From Acidobacteriota bacterium (lineage in GTDB: Bacteria > Acidobacteriota > Vicinamibacteria > Fen-336): 40,381 nucleotides of DNA. The stretch spans positions 1 through 40,381 of the forward strand of contig JAJDNV010000018.1 in assembly GCA_022340545.1 (NCBI GenBank). The letters are read 5' to 3'. Position numbers and translations under genes: made by a program. Under the pieces are notes generated by a model. That model ran no database searches, was not told where the DNA came from, and saw only the letters and a program-made list of their open reading frames with translations. Shown here piece after piece: positions 17,860 to 26,262 of this stretch. Every line of letters begins with the position of its first letter. The stretch's first letter is position 1.

Positions 17860-19086
17860 TCACGATCCCGGCGGCCCGGCCAGCGCCTTCATCACGGCGT
17901 CGGTGACGGCCTGCACGATCGACTCGACGTCGCCGTCGTCCGTTGCGGCCGTCCCCGCCGAGCGCAGCGGGAACGGCGGGCGTGCGATCGTGCCCGGCGG
18001 CTCCGGCAAGTCGCAGAGCTGACATTCTTTCATGTCGTGGCGGGCGTCGGGAAGCCCGAGTTTCTTCTTGATGGCGAGGAGGTCGGCGGCCTTCTCGTCG
18101 GGGATGCGGGTGAGCGGTGCGCCGAGCTGCTGCGCGTACATGAGGGTCTGGCAGTAGGTGTCCAGCACCTCTGCATACCACTCGGCGTGGGTCACTGTGT
18201 CGGCCCAGCACACGATGCCGTGGTTCTGGAGAAGGATGGAGTTGTGGTCCTTGACGAAGGGGACGATCGCGTCGGCGAACTCGTGGGTGCCCGGCGTCTG
18301 GTACGGGACCAGGGCCACCCGGCCCACGAAGACCTCATGCTCGGGGATGACGCAGGTCGGGGGCACCCGCCCGGTGATGGCGTAGGCGGTGGCGTGGGGA
18401 GGGTGGCAGTGCACGACGCCCTTCGCCTTCGGCTCCGCCTTGTAGATCTCGAGGTGCATCAGGATCTCGCTGGTGCGGGGCCGGCACCCCACGATCTGGT
18501 TGCCATCCAGATCGACGAGGCAGAGGTCGTCCGGCGTCAGGTCGGCCTTGCTGAAGAGCGTCGGCGTGCAGATGACGCGGTTCTCGCCGATGCGGTACGA
18601 GATGTTCCCGCCGTTGCCGTCGACGTAGGCCCTCTGCCAGAGCTTCTTGCCGACCGCGACGATCTCCTTCTTGATCTCCTCCGCCTCGGGCGAGAAGAAG
18701 TGCTGTTCGATGTCACTGCCCGGCTTGACGTTGTGGCGAGAGCAGCTGCAGGCGCCCTGGGCCCCCTCACGGCAGGCCCCTTCGACTCCCTGCCCGCCAC
18801 CACTGCCGTAGGCCCCTTGGCCGGCGGCAGTGGTGGCCTCGTTCCCCCCCGATCCCGCAACGCGCCCACTTCCGCCCGCGACCCGGCCGCCTGCGCCCCC
18901 CGCCCCGGCTCCGTTGCCGTTGCCGTTGCCGTTTTCCAGCGAAAGACCAAGCTTCCTCACGAGGTCCCGGGCCGCCGGGGTCACGATGGCACCCGCCCCC
19001 GCACGCAGCGTCGTAGCCCCGCTCTTGGCCGCCGCCTCCACGTCCCGGGCAGAGACCACTCTCTGCTTCAGGTCGACGCTCTTCAT
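17860..19086 (-). CDS. BMC-associated class II aldolase (fuculose/rhamnulose-1-phosphate aldolase-like) with N-terminal extension, Gly-rich linker and C-terminal encapsulation-peptide-like helix
   Basis: Class II aldolase core (YVDGNGGNISYRI, VVHCHPPHATAYAITG, LLQNHGIVCWAD). N-terminal ITPAARDL-type motif (AIVTPAARDLVRKLGLSLENGNGNGNG). C-terminal DVESIVQAVTDAVMKALAG. Confidence 0.88.
   Translation of the reverse strand: MKSVDLKQRVVSARDVEAAAKSGATTLRAGAGAIVTPAARDLVRKLGLSLENGNGNGNGAGAGGAGGRVAGGSGRVAGSGGNEATTAAGQGAYGSGGGQGVEGACREGAQGACSCSRHNVKPGSDIEQHFFSPEAEEIKKEIVAVGKKLWQRAYVDGNGGNISYRIGENRVICTPTLFSKADLTPDDLCLVDLDGNQIVGCRPRTSEILMHLEIYKAEPKAKGVVHCHPPHATAYAITGRVPPTCVIPEHEVFVGRVALVPYQTPGTHEFADAIVPFVKDHNSILLQNHGIVCWADTVTHAEWYAEVLDTYCQTLMYAQQLGAPLTRIPDEKAADLLAIKKKLGLPDARHDMKECQLCDLPEPPGTIARPPFPLRSAGTAATDDGDVESIVQAVTDAVMKALAGPPGS
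18796..18837. repeat. Strong hairpin in coding sequence of the aldolase linker
   Basis: GCCACCACTGCCG (18796-18808) and CGGCAGTGGTGGC (18825-18837): 13-bp perfect inverted repeat. The loop contains GGCC-CCTT-GGCC. Confidence 0.7.
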
Positions 19087-19412
19087 GTCTCAACCTCGGT
19101 CCCCGGGAGCGTGTGCTCCGCGGGAAGCAGGGGGAAGTCCACGTCCTTGACGATCAGCGCACAGTACGCGTCGACGGGCACGTTCTTCGGCCAGTAGGCG
19201 TTCGCGCCCTCGCGACCCTCCACGAAGGCCACCACCTGTCCGCGGTCCGGGGCGAGGTGATCGGCCACGACCAGCGTCTTGCCCCCGCCCTTCCCGTTCC
19301 CGGCGGCCAGGTTCTCGGCGGTAACCGGCTCGACCATGAGGAAGCGGGTGCCCTCGAGGCCGGGGACCATACGGTTGAGAACCACGTGGCCGCGCACGAT
19401 CCCGAGCCTCAC
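19083..19412 (-). CDS. BMC-P pentameric shell protein (EutN/CcmL family)
   Basis: MRLGIVRGHVVLNRMVPGLEGTRFLMVEPV...VVADHLAPDRGQVVAFVEGREGANAY...VPVDAYCALIVKDVDF. Confidence 0.85.
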   Translation of the reverse strand: MRLGIVRGHVVLNRMVPGLEGTRFLMVEPVTAENLAAGNGKGGGKTLVVADHLAPDRGQVVAFVEGREGANAYWPKNVPVDAYCALIVKDVDFPLLPAEHTLPGTEVET

Positions 19413-19693
19413 CGCCCGCCCTCGCCCGGGGCCAGGCTCACCCGGTCCACGATCCCCACCACCTGCAGACGGGCCGGCGCGGTGTTCCCGAGCTTCTGGC
19501 GGACCGCCGCGCCGTCGGTGGAGACCACGACCGTCGAGCCGCGCCGCGCCCCCATACGATCGAGCAGCACGATCGGCTCCGTCGCCGCGCGGCCGCTGGC
19601 GTCCAATCGCCGCCCGATCAGGAGCTGACAGCCCCTGAGGGTCTCGTGCCTCGTGGTCGAGGTGAGCGTGCCGTCGATGCGGGCCAGGTACAT
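19409..19693 (-). CDS. BMC-P pentameric shell protein (EutN/CcmL family)
   Basis: MYLARIDGTLTSTTRHETLRGCQLLIGRRLD...VLLDRMGARRGSTVVVSTDG...QVVGIVDRV. Confidence 0.85.
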   Translation of the reverse strand: MYLARIDGTLTSTTRHETLRGCQLLIGRRLDASGRAATEPIVLLDRMGARRGSTVVVSTDGAAVRQKLGNTAPARLQVVGIVDRVSLAPGEGGR

Positions 19694-19696
19694 GGC

Positions 19697-21169
19697 TCAG
19701 TGGATCCTCAGGGCGCCGCTGATCGTGATCTGTCGCTCGCGGGTGAAGGTCATGGGCGTCGTGACCCCTTCGCCGGTGGGCGTCGCGATGGAGAAGCTCA
19801 AGTAGCTGGGCGCGTCGACTCCGAGCGAGGCGGTGGAGGGCCCGTTCTGGACGACGAGGGTGGTGTTCATCGCCCGCGCCATCTTCGTGACGTTCTCGAC
19901 GCTCTGCGAGTGGATGATCGCGGTGTGCCGATAGCCGTGCTCGGCCCTGACCGCCGCCGCGATTCCCTCGTCGACGTCCCGAACGCGAACGATCGGCAAG
20001 AAGGGCATCATCTGCTCGGTCTGGACGAACGCGTGATCCTCCGGCGTCTCCCCGAACAGCATCAGGGTGTCGGCGGGGACCCGCACGCCGGCGGCGGCGG
20101 CGAGAACGCTGGCGTCCTTGCCGACGAGATCACGCTTGAGGCGGGCCTGGCCGCACCCCACCCCCTTGCCCGGCTCGGACTCGAAGGCGGCCTGGCTCAG
20201 CTTCTCGATCGCCCGGGCGTCCAGCTCCCGGGCCCCGGCCCGGCGCATGGCGGCCATGAAGCCTTCGAAGACGGACTCGACGACGAAGACCTCCTTCTCC
20301 GAGATGCAGAGGAGGTTGTTGTCGAACCCGCCACCCTCGATGATCGATTCCGCGGCCCGGTCCAGGCACGCGGTCTCGTCGACGACGACGGGAGGGTTGC
20401 CGGGGCCGGCGGCGATGACCCGCTTTCCCGCCTCCATCGCCGCCTTCACCACTCCCGGGCCACCGGTCACGCAGAGGAGGGCGACGTCCGGGTGGTGGAA
20501 GACCTGCCCCGCCGCCTCGATGCTCGGCTCGGCCATGGTGGTCAGCACGTTGGCCACCCCGGTGGCACGTCGGATCTCCCGGTTGAACAGCTGCAGCGCG
20601 CGGGCCGCGACCCTCGCCCCCGCGGGGTGCGGGCTGAAGATCGCGGTATTGCCGGCGGCGATCACGTTGATGGCGTTGCTGGCCAGTGTGGGCGCGGAGT
20701 GGGTCACCGGCAGAACCATGCCGACGACGCCCCACGGCGCGTGCTCGATCAGACACAGGCCCGAGGAATCGGTGCGCGCCTCGGTGCGCACCCCTTCCAC
20801 CCCGATGACGTCCCGGATCGCCTCGAGCTTGGCGATCTTGTCTTCGAGGCGGCCGATCTTCGTCTCGTCGAGCTCGGCCTGCCCCAGCTCCTGCTTCTTG
20901 TCCTCGCAGAGGCGCTTGATGATCTCGACGATCTGGCCGCGCTCCTCGAGGCTCAGGGTGGCGAGGCGCTCCTGGGCCGCCGCCGCGGCCTGGACGGCCT
21001 CGTCGACGGTTCGGAAGACGCCGTCCCCGAGGGCGATGGCCGGGGGCCGCGGCGCGACGGGACGAGGCGCCGGGCGGCCGGGCCCGGGGGAACGGATCGC
21101 GTGCTGCTGCGCCAGACGGGCGACGACCTCCTGGGCGATCTGGGTGACGATCTGCTCGCGGTCCAGCAT
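19697..21169 (-). CDS. CoA-acylating aldehyde dehydrogenase, BMC-associated (PduP/EutE-like) with N-terminal encapsulation peptide
   Basis: N-terminal helix DREQIVTQIAQEVVARLAQQH; ALDH core (WGVVGMVLPVTHSAPTLASNAINVIAAGNTAIFSPHP, TGGPGVVKAAMEAGKRVIAAGPGNPPVVVDETA, GGGFDNNLLCISEKEVFVV). Confidence 0.9.
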   Translation of the reverse strand: MLDREQIVTQIAQEVVARLAQQHAIRSPGPGRPAPRPVAPRPPAIALGDGVFRTVDEAVQAAAAAQERLATLSLEERGQIVEIIKRLCEDKKQELGQAELDETKIGRLEDKIAKLEAIRDVIGVEGVRTEARTDSSGLCLIEHAPWGVVGMVLPVTHSAPTLASNAINVIAAGNTAIFSPHPAGARVAARALQLFNREIRRATGVANVLTTMAEPSIEAAGQVFHHPDVALLCVTGGPGVVKAAMEAGKRVIAAGPGNPPVVVDETACLDRAAESIIEGGGFDNNLLCISEKEVFVVESVFEGFMAAMRRAGARELDARAIEKLSQAAFESEPGKGVGCGQARLKRDLVGKDASVLAAAAGVRVPADTLMLFGETPEDHAFVQTEQMMPFLPIVRVRDVDEGIAAAVRAEHGYRHTAIIHSQSVENVTKMARAMNTTLVVQNGPSTASLGVDAPSYLSFSIATPTGEGVTTPMTFTRERQITISGALRIH

Positions 21170-21187
21170 CTGGTTGCCTCCACCCGC

Positions 21188-21484
21188 CTAGGGCTTCTCC
21201 ACCTGCTTGCCGTTCAGCTCCACCGTGTCGACGATCCCGATGATCACGGCGTCGACGGGGGCGTTCTTGGTCCTCTCGGTGAGGCGGGCCGAGCTGCCCT
21301 GGGTGAACATCACCAGCTCCCCGTTCCCCGCTCCCACGGAGTCCACGGCCACGACCGAGCTGCCGGAGGGGACCAGCTTCTGATCCTTCTTGATGTGGGG
21401 CTGGATGAGCAGGAGCTTCATCCCCTCGAAGCCCGGGTTCTTGTGCGTCGAGACGACGTTGCCGACCACCTTGGCCAGGAACAT
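21188..21484 (-). CDS. BMC-P pentameric shell protein (EutN/CcmL family)
   Basis: True start MFLAKVVGNVVSTHKNPGFEGMKLLLIQPHI...VVAVDSVGAGNGELVMFTQGSSARL...VDAVIIGIVDTVEL; the ORF track start is upstream and artefactual. Confidence 0.9.
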   Translation of the reverse strand: MFLAKVVGNVVSTHKNPGFEGMKLLLIQPHIKKDQKLVPSGSSVVAVDSVGAGNGELVMFTQGSSARLTERTKNAPVDAVIIGIVDTVELNGKQVEKP

Positions 21485-21537
21485 GACGGTGACCTCGCTT
21501 CCTCGAGCCGCGGCGCGGGTGCCCGCGCCGGGCCCGC

Positions 21538-21816
21538 CTACTGCTTGGGCAGCGCCACCCCGAGGTCCTCGTGGGGCCGCGGGATCACGTGGGTGCTGAC
21601 GACATCCCCGTTGACCGCCCGGGCGGCGGCGGTGGCGGCGTCGATCGCCGCCCGGCACGCGGCCACGTCGCCGGAGACGAACATCGTCACGAGCCCGCTG
21701 CCGACCTTGCGCCAGCCCCGGTACTCGACGTTGGCCGCCTTGCACGCGGCATCCGTTGCCTCCACCAGCGCCAGGAGGCCCCGCGTCTCGATCATTCCGA
21801 TTGCCTGTTGAGCCAT
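21538..21816 (-). CDS. BMC-H hexameric shell protein
   Basis: AIGMIETRGLLALVEATDAACKAANVEYRGWRKVGSGLVTMFVSGDVAACRAAIDAA. Confidence 0.93.
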   Translation of the reverse strand: MAQQAIGMIETRGLLALVEATDAACKAANVEYRGWRKVGSGLVTMFVSGDVAACRAAIDAATAAARAVNGDVVSTHVIPRPHEDLGVALPKQ

Positions 21817-21840
21817 CTCTTCTCCTCGTGAGCCCGGGGC

Positions 21841-22116
21841 TCAGTCGACCATTCCCTCGACCATGCCGTCGTGGGGACGAGCGATCACGTGCTGGGAGAC
21901 CAGCTCCCCGCCGACCGCCCTCACCGCCTCGGACCCGGCGTCCACCGCGGCGTGGACGCTGCCCACGTCGCCGCGCACGATCGAGGTCACGAAGCCTCCG
22001 CCGATCTCGATGGTCTTCACCAGCTCGACGTTGGCCGCCTTGCACATGGCATCGCTGGCCTCCACGAGGCCCACAAGGCCCCGCGTCTCCACGAATCCGA
22101 TTGCCTGCTGACTCAT
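21841..22116 (-). CDS. BMC-H hexameric shell protein
   Basis: [61 protein letters not shown]; start trimmed from the ORF track. Confidence 0.93.
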   Translation of the reverse strand: MSQQAIGFVETRGLVGLVEASDAMCKAANVELVKTIEIGGGFVTSIVRGDVGSVHAAVDAGSEAVRAVGGELVSQHVIARPHDGMVEGMVD

Positions 22117-22433
22117 CTCGTCTCTCCTCGCCTGGGCCCCTGGCCCTTCGCCTTCTTCTCGGGAGGGTGGTAGTACTGGAGGATGTCCTCGTGCGGGCGC
22201 GAGATCACCTGCACGCCGACCACCTCGCCCACCTGGGAGGCCGCCTGCGCCCCGGCGTCCGTCGCGGCCTTGCACGCCGCGACGTCGCCCTCGACGAAGG
22301 TCGTCACCATCCCGCCCCCCACCTTCTCCCAGTGCGCGAAGGTGACGTTGGCCGCCTTCAGCATTGCGTCCGTTGCCTCGAACAGGGCGACGAGACCTCG
22401 CGTCTCGACCATCCCCAGTGCCTTCTTCATCAC
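22113..22433 (-). CDS. BMC-H hexameric shell protein with basic C-terminal tail
   Basis: [58 protein letters not shown]...[17 protein letters not shown]. Confidence 0.93.
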   Translation of the reverse strand: MMKKALGMVETRGLVALFEATDAMLKAANVTFAHWEKVGGGMVTTFVEGDVAACKAATDAGAQAASQVGEVVGVQVISRPHEDILQYYHPPEKKAKGQGPRRGETR

Positions 22434-22446
22434 TTGCTCCCCACGG

Positions 22447-23112
22447 TTATTTGAACAGCTCGATGTCCTTGGTCAGATGCAGCCCGCAGGCGTTGGCCTC
22501 GTCCGTGTCCAGGTGGACGTCGAGCCGGTAGTCCTTGCCGATCCGCACCTGCACCCCCTCGAATGTGACGGGCGCGTCCCCGCCGACCCGCAGCTTCATG
22601 AGGTCGCCCTGCTTCACCCCGTAGAAGGCCGCGTCCTCCGGGCTCATGTGGACGTGTTTGGCCGCCCGGATGACGCCCTCCTTCAGCTCCACCATCCCGT
22701 GCGGGCCCATCACGAAGGCCCCCGGCGTCCCGTCCAGGTTCCCCGACAGCCGGATCGGGGCGTCCAGGCCGAGCGTGATCGCATCCGTGAACGCGAGCTC
22801 GACCTGGGAGCGCGAGCGCAGCGGGCCGAGGATGCGGAGGTTGGAGATCAGCCGGCTTCGCGGCCCGATCAGCGTTACGGTCTCCTTCGCCGCGAAGTTG
22901 CCCTCCTGGTAGAGCTCGCGGTCCACCGTGAGCTCGGATCCCGGCCCGAAGAGCTGGTCGAGGTCCTCTCGGCAGAGGTGCATGTGGCGCGCCGACGCAT
23001 GCACCACGAGGGTGGGCTCGCCAGGCCGGGTGCGGGTGGCCAGCCGCTTCATCACGAGCTCGCGGACCAGTCCTTCGACGACGCTGCGGTCGATCTGGGC
23101 CGGTGTGGCCAC
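22447..23112 (-). CDS. pduL: Phosphate propanoyltransferase (PduL-type phosphotransacylase)
   Basis: [100 protein letters not shown] start. Confidence 0.93.
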   Translation of the reverse strand: MATPAQIDRSVVEGLVRELVMKRLATRTRPGEPTLVVHASARHMHLCREDLDQLFGPGSELTVDRELYQEGNFAAKETVTLIGPRSRLISNLRILGPLRSRSQVELAFTDAITLGLDAPIRLSGNLDGTPGAFVMGPHGMVELKEGVIRAAKHVHMSPEDAAFYGVKQGDLMKLRVGGDAPVTFEGVQVRIGKDYRLDVHLDTDEANACGLHLTKDIELFK

Positions 23113-23136
23113 TATCCGCTCTCGTCTGGCAGATCA

Positions 23137-23172
23137 CGCATGATTCTGATTGATTCTAGTCAGAATCATGCG
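23137..23172. promoter_or_regulatory. Palindromic operator candidate for the BMC operon
   Basis: CGCATGATTCTGA (23137-23149) / TCAGAATCATGCG (23160-23172): 13-bp perfect inverted repeat with 10-bp spacer. TGATTCT occurs twice directly and once inverted. Confidence 0.7.
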
Positions 23173-23180
23173 GAAGTCAA
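23153..23180 (-). promoter_or_regulatory. Candidate sigma70-type promoter of the BMC operon
   Basis: Minus strand TTGACT (23180-23175) - 16 bp - TAGAAT (23158-23153); the -10 lies inside the spacer of the palindrome. Confidence 0.55.
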
Positions 23181-23349
23181 CGGTTTTCTGCGGTGATCTC
23201 CTCTGGCGTCGAAAGAACGCCCCATTCGGCGCGGCATGGACAAGAGGGTCGGGTGTAGAGGATTGCCTATCCTGTTTTGTCTGAGTGAGATAGACGCTGT
23301 CCGTCCACGGTCGGGCAGCGGGCCGCCACCCGATCGCCGGGGGCTGAGG

Positions 23350-24495
23350 TCAGGATTCCAGGCCCGCGAGCGCCTCGGCCGTGGCCCCGGCCACGATCCG
23401 CTCCTCGTCCGCAGGAACCACGAGGACCGTGACGGGGCTGGAGTCCGAGGAGATCGCGGCCTCGCCGGAGGCCCCCTCGTTCCGGGCCGCATCCAGCTCG
23501 ATGCCGAAGAGAGACAGCCCTTCGCAGACCGCCGCCCGAACCTCCGCACTGTTCTCCCCGATCCCACCCGAGAAGGTGAGCACGTCCACGCCCCCGAGGC
23601 GCACCAGGAACGCTCCGACGTAGTGGCGGATCGCGTCGATGAACACGTCGAGGGCGAGACGGGCGCGGGCGTCCCCCCTCGCCGCGGCCTCCGAGAGGTC
23701 GCGGACATCACCGGATCCCCCGCTGATGCCGACAAGGCCCGACTCGCTGGCCAGGATCCTCGCGACCTCGTCGACACCGTACCCGTTCTTCTTCATGGCG
23801 TGCAGGACGGCAAAGACATCGATGTCACCGGTGCGGTTGTTTTGGGGGAGCCCGGACTGTGGCGACATCCCGAAGCTGCAGTCGATGGCCACTCCGTTCC
23901 GTATCGCGGCCAGGCTCGAGCTCCCGCCGAGGTGGCAGGAGATGTGCCGCAAGTCTTTACGATTCAGCAGTTCCTGCGCCTTCTCGCTGGCCGCGCGATG
24001 GCTGGCCCCGTGGAACCCGTACCTCCGGATTCCCAGCTCTTCCCTCCACGCGAACGGGACGGCATACGTCGTGACCGCCTCCGCGACCTGGTCGTAGAAG
24101 GCGGTCTCGAAGAGCGCGACCAGCGGCACCCCGGGCACGCTGCGCCGGAACGCCCTCATCGCCGCGATATAGGGCGGGTTGTGGGCCGGGGCCATGAACG
24201 AGAACTCCTCCATGGCGGCCAGCACCTCGTCATCCACCAGACGGGCCCCGGTCAGGGGGCCGGCGTGGACGGCCTTGAAGCCGACGCCGCCCAGATCCGC
24301 GAGAGCGGCCAGTGGCTTGCCCTTCCCCACAATCTCGGCCCGGCAGCGGGCGATCGCCGCGTCGTAGTCGGGGCAGTCGCCGCCGGCCTCGCCGATGCGC
24401 TCGACACGGCCCTGAGCCAGGGCCGTCACCTGCGGCATCTCCAGAAGGCGGTATTTGAAGGATGTGCTCCCGATATTGGCCACCAGGATGATCAT
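23350..24495 (-). CDS. ackA: Acetate/propionate kinase family protein (BMC-associated)
   Basis: ILVANIGSTSFKYRLLEMP, VALFETAFYDQV, YGFHGASHRA, CHLGGSSSLAAIRNG, IDCSFGMSPQSGLPQNNRTGDID, LTFSGGIGENSAEVR. Confidence 0.9.
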   Translation of the reverse strand: MIILVANIGSTSFKYRLLEMPQVTALAQGRVERIGEAGGDCPDYDAAIARCRAEIVGKGKPLAALADLGGVGFKAVHAGPLTGARLVDDEVLAAMEEFSFMAPAHNPPYIAAMRAFRRSVPGVPLVALFETAFYDQVAEAVTTYAVPFAWREELGIRRYGFHGASHRAASEKAQELLNRKDLRHISCHLGGSSSLAAIRNGVAIDCSFGMSPQSGLPQNNRTGDIDVFAVLHAMKKNGYGVDEVARILASESGLVGISGGSGDVRDLSEAAARGDARARLALDVFIDAIRHYVGAFLVRLGGVDVLTFSGGIGENSAEVRAAVCEGLSLFGIELDAARNEGASGEAAISSDSSPVTVLVVPADEERIVAGATAEALAGLES

Positions 24496-24500
24496 TCAAT

Positions 24501-24613
24501 GACCCCCCTCCCTGACCCTCCCCACGGAGGGGGAGGGGAATGTTTGAGATAGGCCCTGAACACCCGCGTGTCCCCAAGGATGGGACACGCGGGTGAGCCC
24601 AGGCCTGGTGGCC
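24501..24613. repeat. Intergenic repeat copy 1 (33-bp unit A 24501-24533 plus 78-bp unit B 24536-24613), containing stem-loops
   Basis: GACCCCCCTCCCTGACCCTCCCCACGGAGGGGG followed by GGGAATG...GGTGGCC. 14-bp stem CACCCGCGTGTCCC / GGGACACGCGGGTG (24561-24574 / 24582-24595). Confidence 0.8.
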
Positions 24614-24649
24614 AACCGCACTTGGTCAATGACCCCCCGTTTGTTCATC

Positions 24650-24846
24650 GACCCCCCTCCCTGACCCTCCCCACGGAGGGGGCTCGGGGGACGCGACGTC
24701 GAGCTTGCGAGACGAGCGTCGACCCCGAGTGTATGCCGCGACGCGCCAGCGTCGCCTCCTGCAGGCTTGGGAATGCTTGACATAGGCCCTGAACACCCGC
24801 GTGTCCCCAAGGATGGGACACGCGGGCGAGCCCAGGCCTGGTGGCC
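24650..24846. repeat. Intergenic repeat copy 2: unit A (24650-24682) and unit B (24769-24846) separated by 86 bp
   Basis: Unit A identical to copy 1; unit B differs at 3 of 78 positions by hand alignment; stem CCCGCGTGTCCC / GGGACACGCGGG (24796-24807 / 24815-24826). Confidence 0.8.
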
Positions 24847-24897
24847 CGCCACGCCTGGTCTTGGAAAGACTTGAGGCAGGGGAGCTCGTCTTTCTGC

Positions 24898-24926
24898 TTG
24901 TTTCAGCATGAGGGATTTTGTATAGT
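24898..24926 (+). promoter_or_regulatory. Candidate promoter for the pduS-like/pduT-like pair
   Basis: TTGTTT (24898-24903) - 17 bp - TATAGT (24921-24926), in a locally AT-rich stretch just upstream of the ATG at 24955. Confidence 0.4.
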
Positions 24927-24954
24927 TTGTGATCGTAAGCAGTCATTATCGATC

Positions 24955-26250
24955 ATGACGCTCGAACGCATTGAAGCCCACGGGATCGTCGGAGCCGGAG
25001 GAGGGGGTTTCCCCACCGCGGTGAAGCTCCGGACCCGCGCCTCCATCTTCCTCGTGAACGCGGCCGAATGCGAGCCGCTGCTCCACAAGGACAAGGAGCT
25101 CCTGAAACACCGGTCCGAGGCCATGTTCCGCGGCCTCCGGGTGGCCATGGACGCCGTCGGCGCCGGCGAAGCGGTCATCGGGGTCAAGAACAAGTACGAC
25201 GACGTCATGGCCGCCCTGAAACCTCAGCTCCCCTCCGGCGTCCGGCTCTTTCCCCTGACCGACACCTATCCCGCCGGCGACGAGTTCATCCTCGTCCACG
25301 ACATCACCGGCAAGGTCATCCCTCCGGGCGGCCTCCCGAAGGACGTGGGGGCGGCGGTGACGAACGTCGAGACCCTGGTCAACATCGGCCTGGACCGTCC
25401 GGTGACGCACAAGTACCTGACTGTCGCCGGCGCGGTCAAGACGCCCGTCACCCTCAGGGTGCCAGTTGGCCTGTCCCTCGCCGAGGCCGTCGAGGCGGCG
25501 GGCGGCGCCACGGTCGCTCCATACGCCATCCTTATCGGGGGCGTCATGATGGCCCGCCTCGCTGAGGGGCCCGACCAGCCCATCACCAAGACGACCGGGG
25601 GGATCATCGTCCTGCCCATCACCCACCCGTTGGTCCTTCGCCACGGCGCGAAGTGGCCCCAGATTGCCCGCGTGGGGCGCTCGGCCTGCGATCAGTGCCG
25701 CTTCTGCACCGAGATGTGCCCCCGCTACCTCATCGGGCACCCCATCGAGCCGCACGCTGCCATGCGCGCCCTCGGATTCACCGAACCCCCGAACCCGACC
25801 ATCGCCGGCACGCTCTACTGCTGCGAGTGCAACCTGTGCAGCCTGTACGCGTGTCCCGAGGACCTGGACCCCAAGAACGTCTGCGTCGAGAGCAAGCCCC
25901 TCGCGCGAGAGCGCGGCCTGGTGTTCAAGGGTCAGCCGGAGGACGTGAAGCCCCACCCCCTTGCCGAGGGCCGGCGAGTGCCCACGACGAGGCTGATGGC
26001 CCGCCTGGGCCTCAACGAGTTCCGGAACGTGGGTCCCCTCGTCGAGCACGAGTTCAGGCCGCAGCGGGTCGTCCTCCCCCTCAAGCAGCACGCCGGGCCA
26101 CCGGCGGAGCCCACCGTCCGCCCGGGCGCGCGCGTCCGGGTCGGAGACCTCGTCGCCCAGCCGGCGGAAGGCCAGCTCGGCGCCCGGATCCACTCCAGCA
26201 TCGACGGCACCGTCCGCAGCGTCGAGGGCTCGGTGGAGATCGAAGCGTGA
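24955..26250 (+). CDS. pduS: PduS-like / RnfC-type iron-sulfur flavoprotein of the BMC
   Basis: GIVGAGGGGFPTAVKL, VNAAECEPLLHKDKELL, two cysteine clusters CDQCRFCTEMCP and CCECNLCSLYACP, C-terminal barrel-sandwich-like region. Start trimmed to MTLERIEAHG. Confidence 0.88.
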   Translation: MTLERIEAHGIVGAGGGGFPTAVKLRTRASIFLVNAAECEPLLHKDKELLKHRSEAMFRGLRVAMDAVGAGEAVIGVKNKYDDVMAALKPQLPSGVRLFPLTDTYPAGDEFILVHDITGKVIPPGGLPKDVGAAVTNVETLVNIGLDRPVTHKYLTVAGAVKTPVTLRVPVGLSLAEAVEAAGGATVAPYAILIGGVMMARLAEGPDQPITKTTGGIIVLPITHPLVLRHGAKWPQIARVGRSACDQCRFCTEMCPRYLIGHPIEPHAAMRALGFTEPPNPTIAGTLYCCECNLCSLYACPEDLDPKNVCVESKPLARERGLVFKGQPEDVKPHPLAEGRRVPTTRLMARLGLNEFRNVGPLVEHEFRPQRVVLPLKQHAGPPAEPTVRPGARVRVGDLVAQPAEGQLGARIHSSIDGTVRSVEGSVEIEA

Positions 26251-26262
26251 AGGGAGCAGACC

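Noticed and set aside
19646-21811. 721-aa plus-strand ORF antisense to BMC-P/ALDH genes
   Set aside because: Shadow ORF; opposite strand has unambiguous ALDH and shell proteins.
24501-24846. Possible CRISPR array from repeated 33-bp and 78-bp units
   Set aside because: Only two copies, unequal spacing, no cas genes; better explained as a dispersed palindromic element.
24496-24946. Minus-strand ORFs 24496..24909 and 24626..24946 with repeated WGHAGVQG/GTRGCSGP peptide segments
   Set aside because: They are translations of the duplicated intergenic hairpin repeats, not genes.
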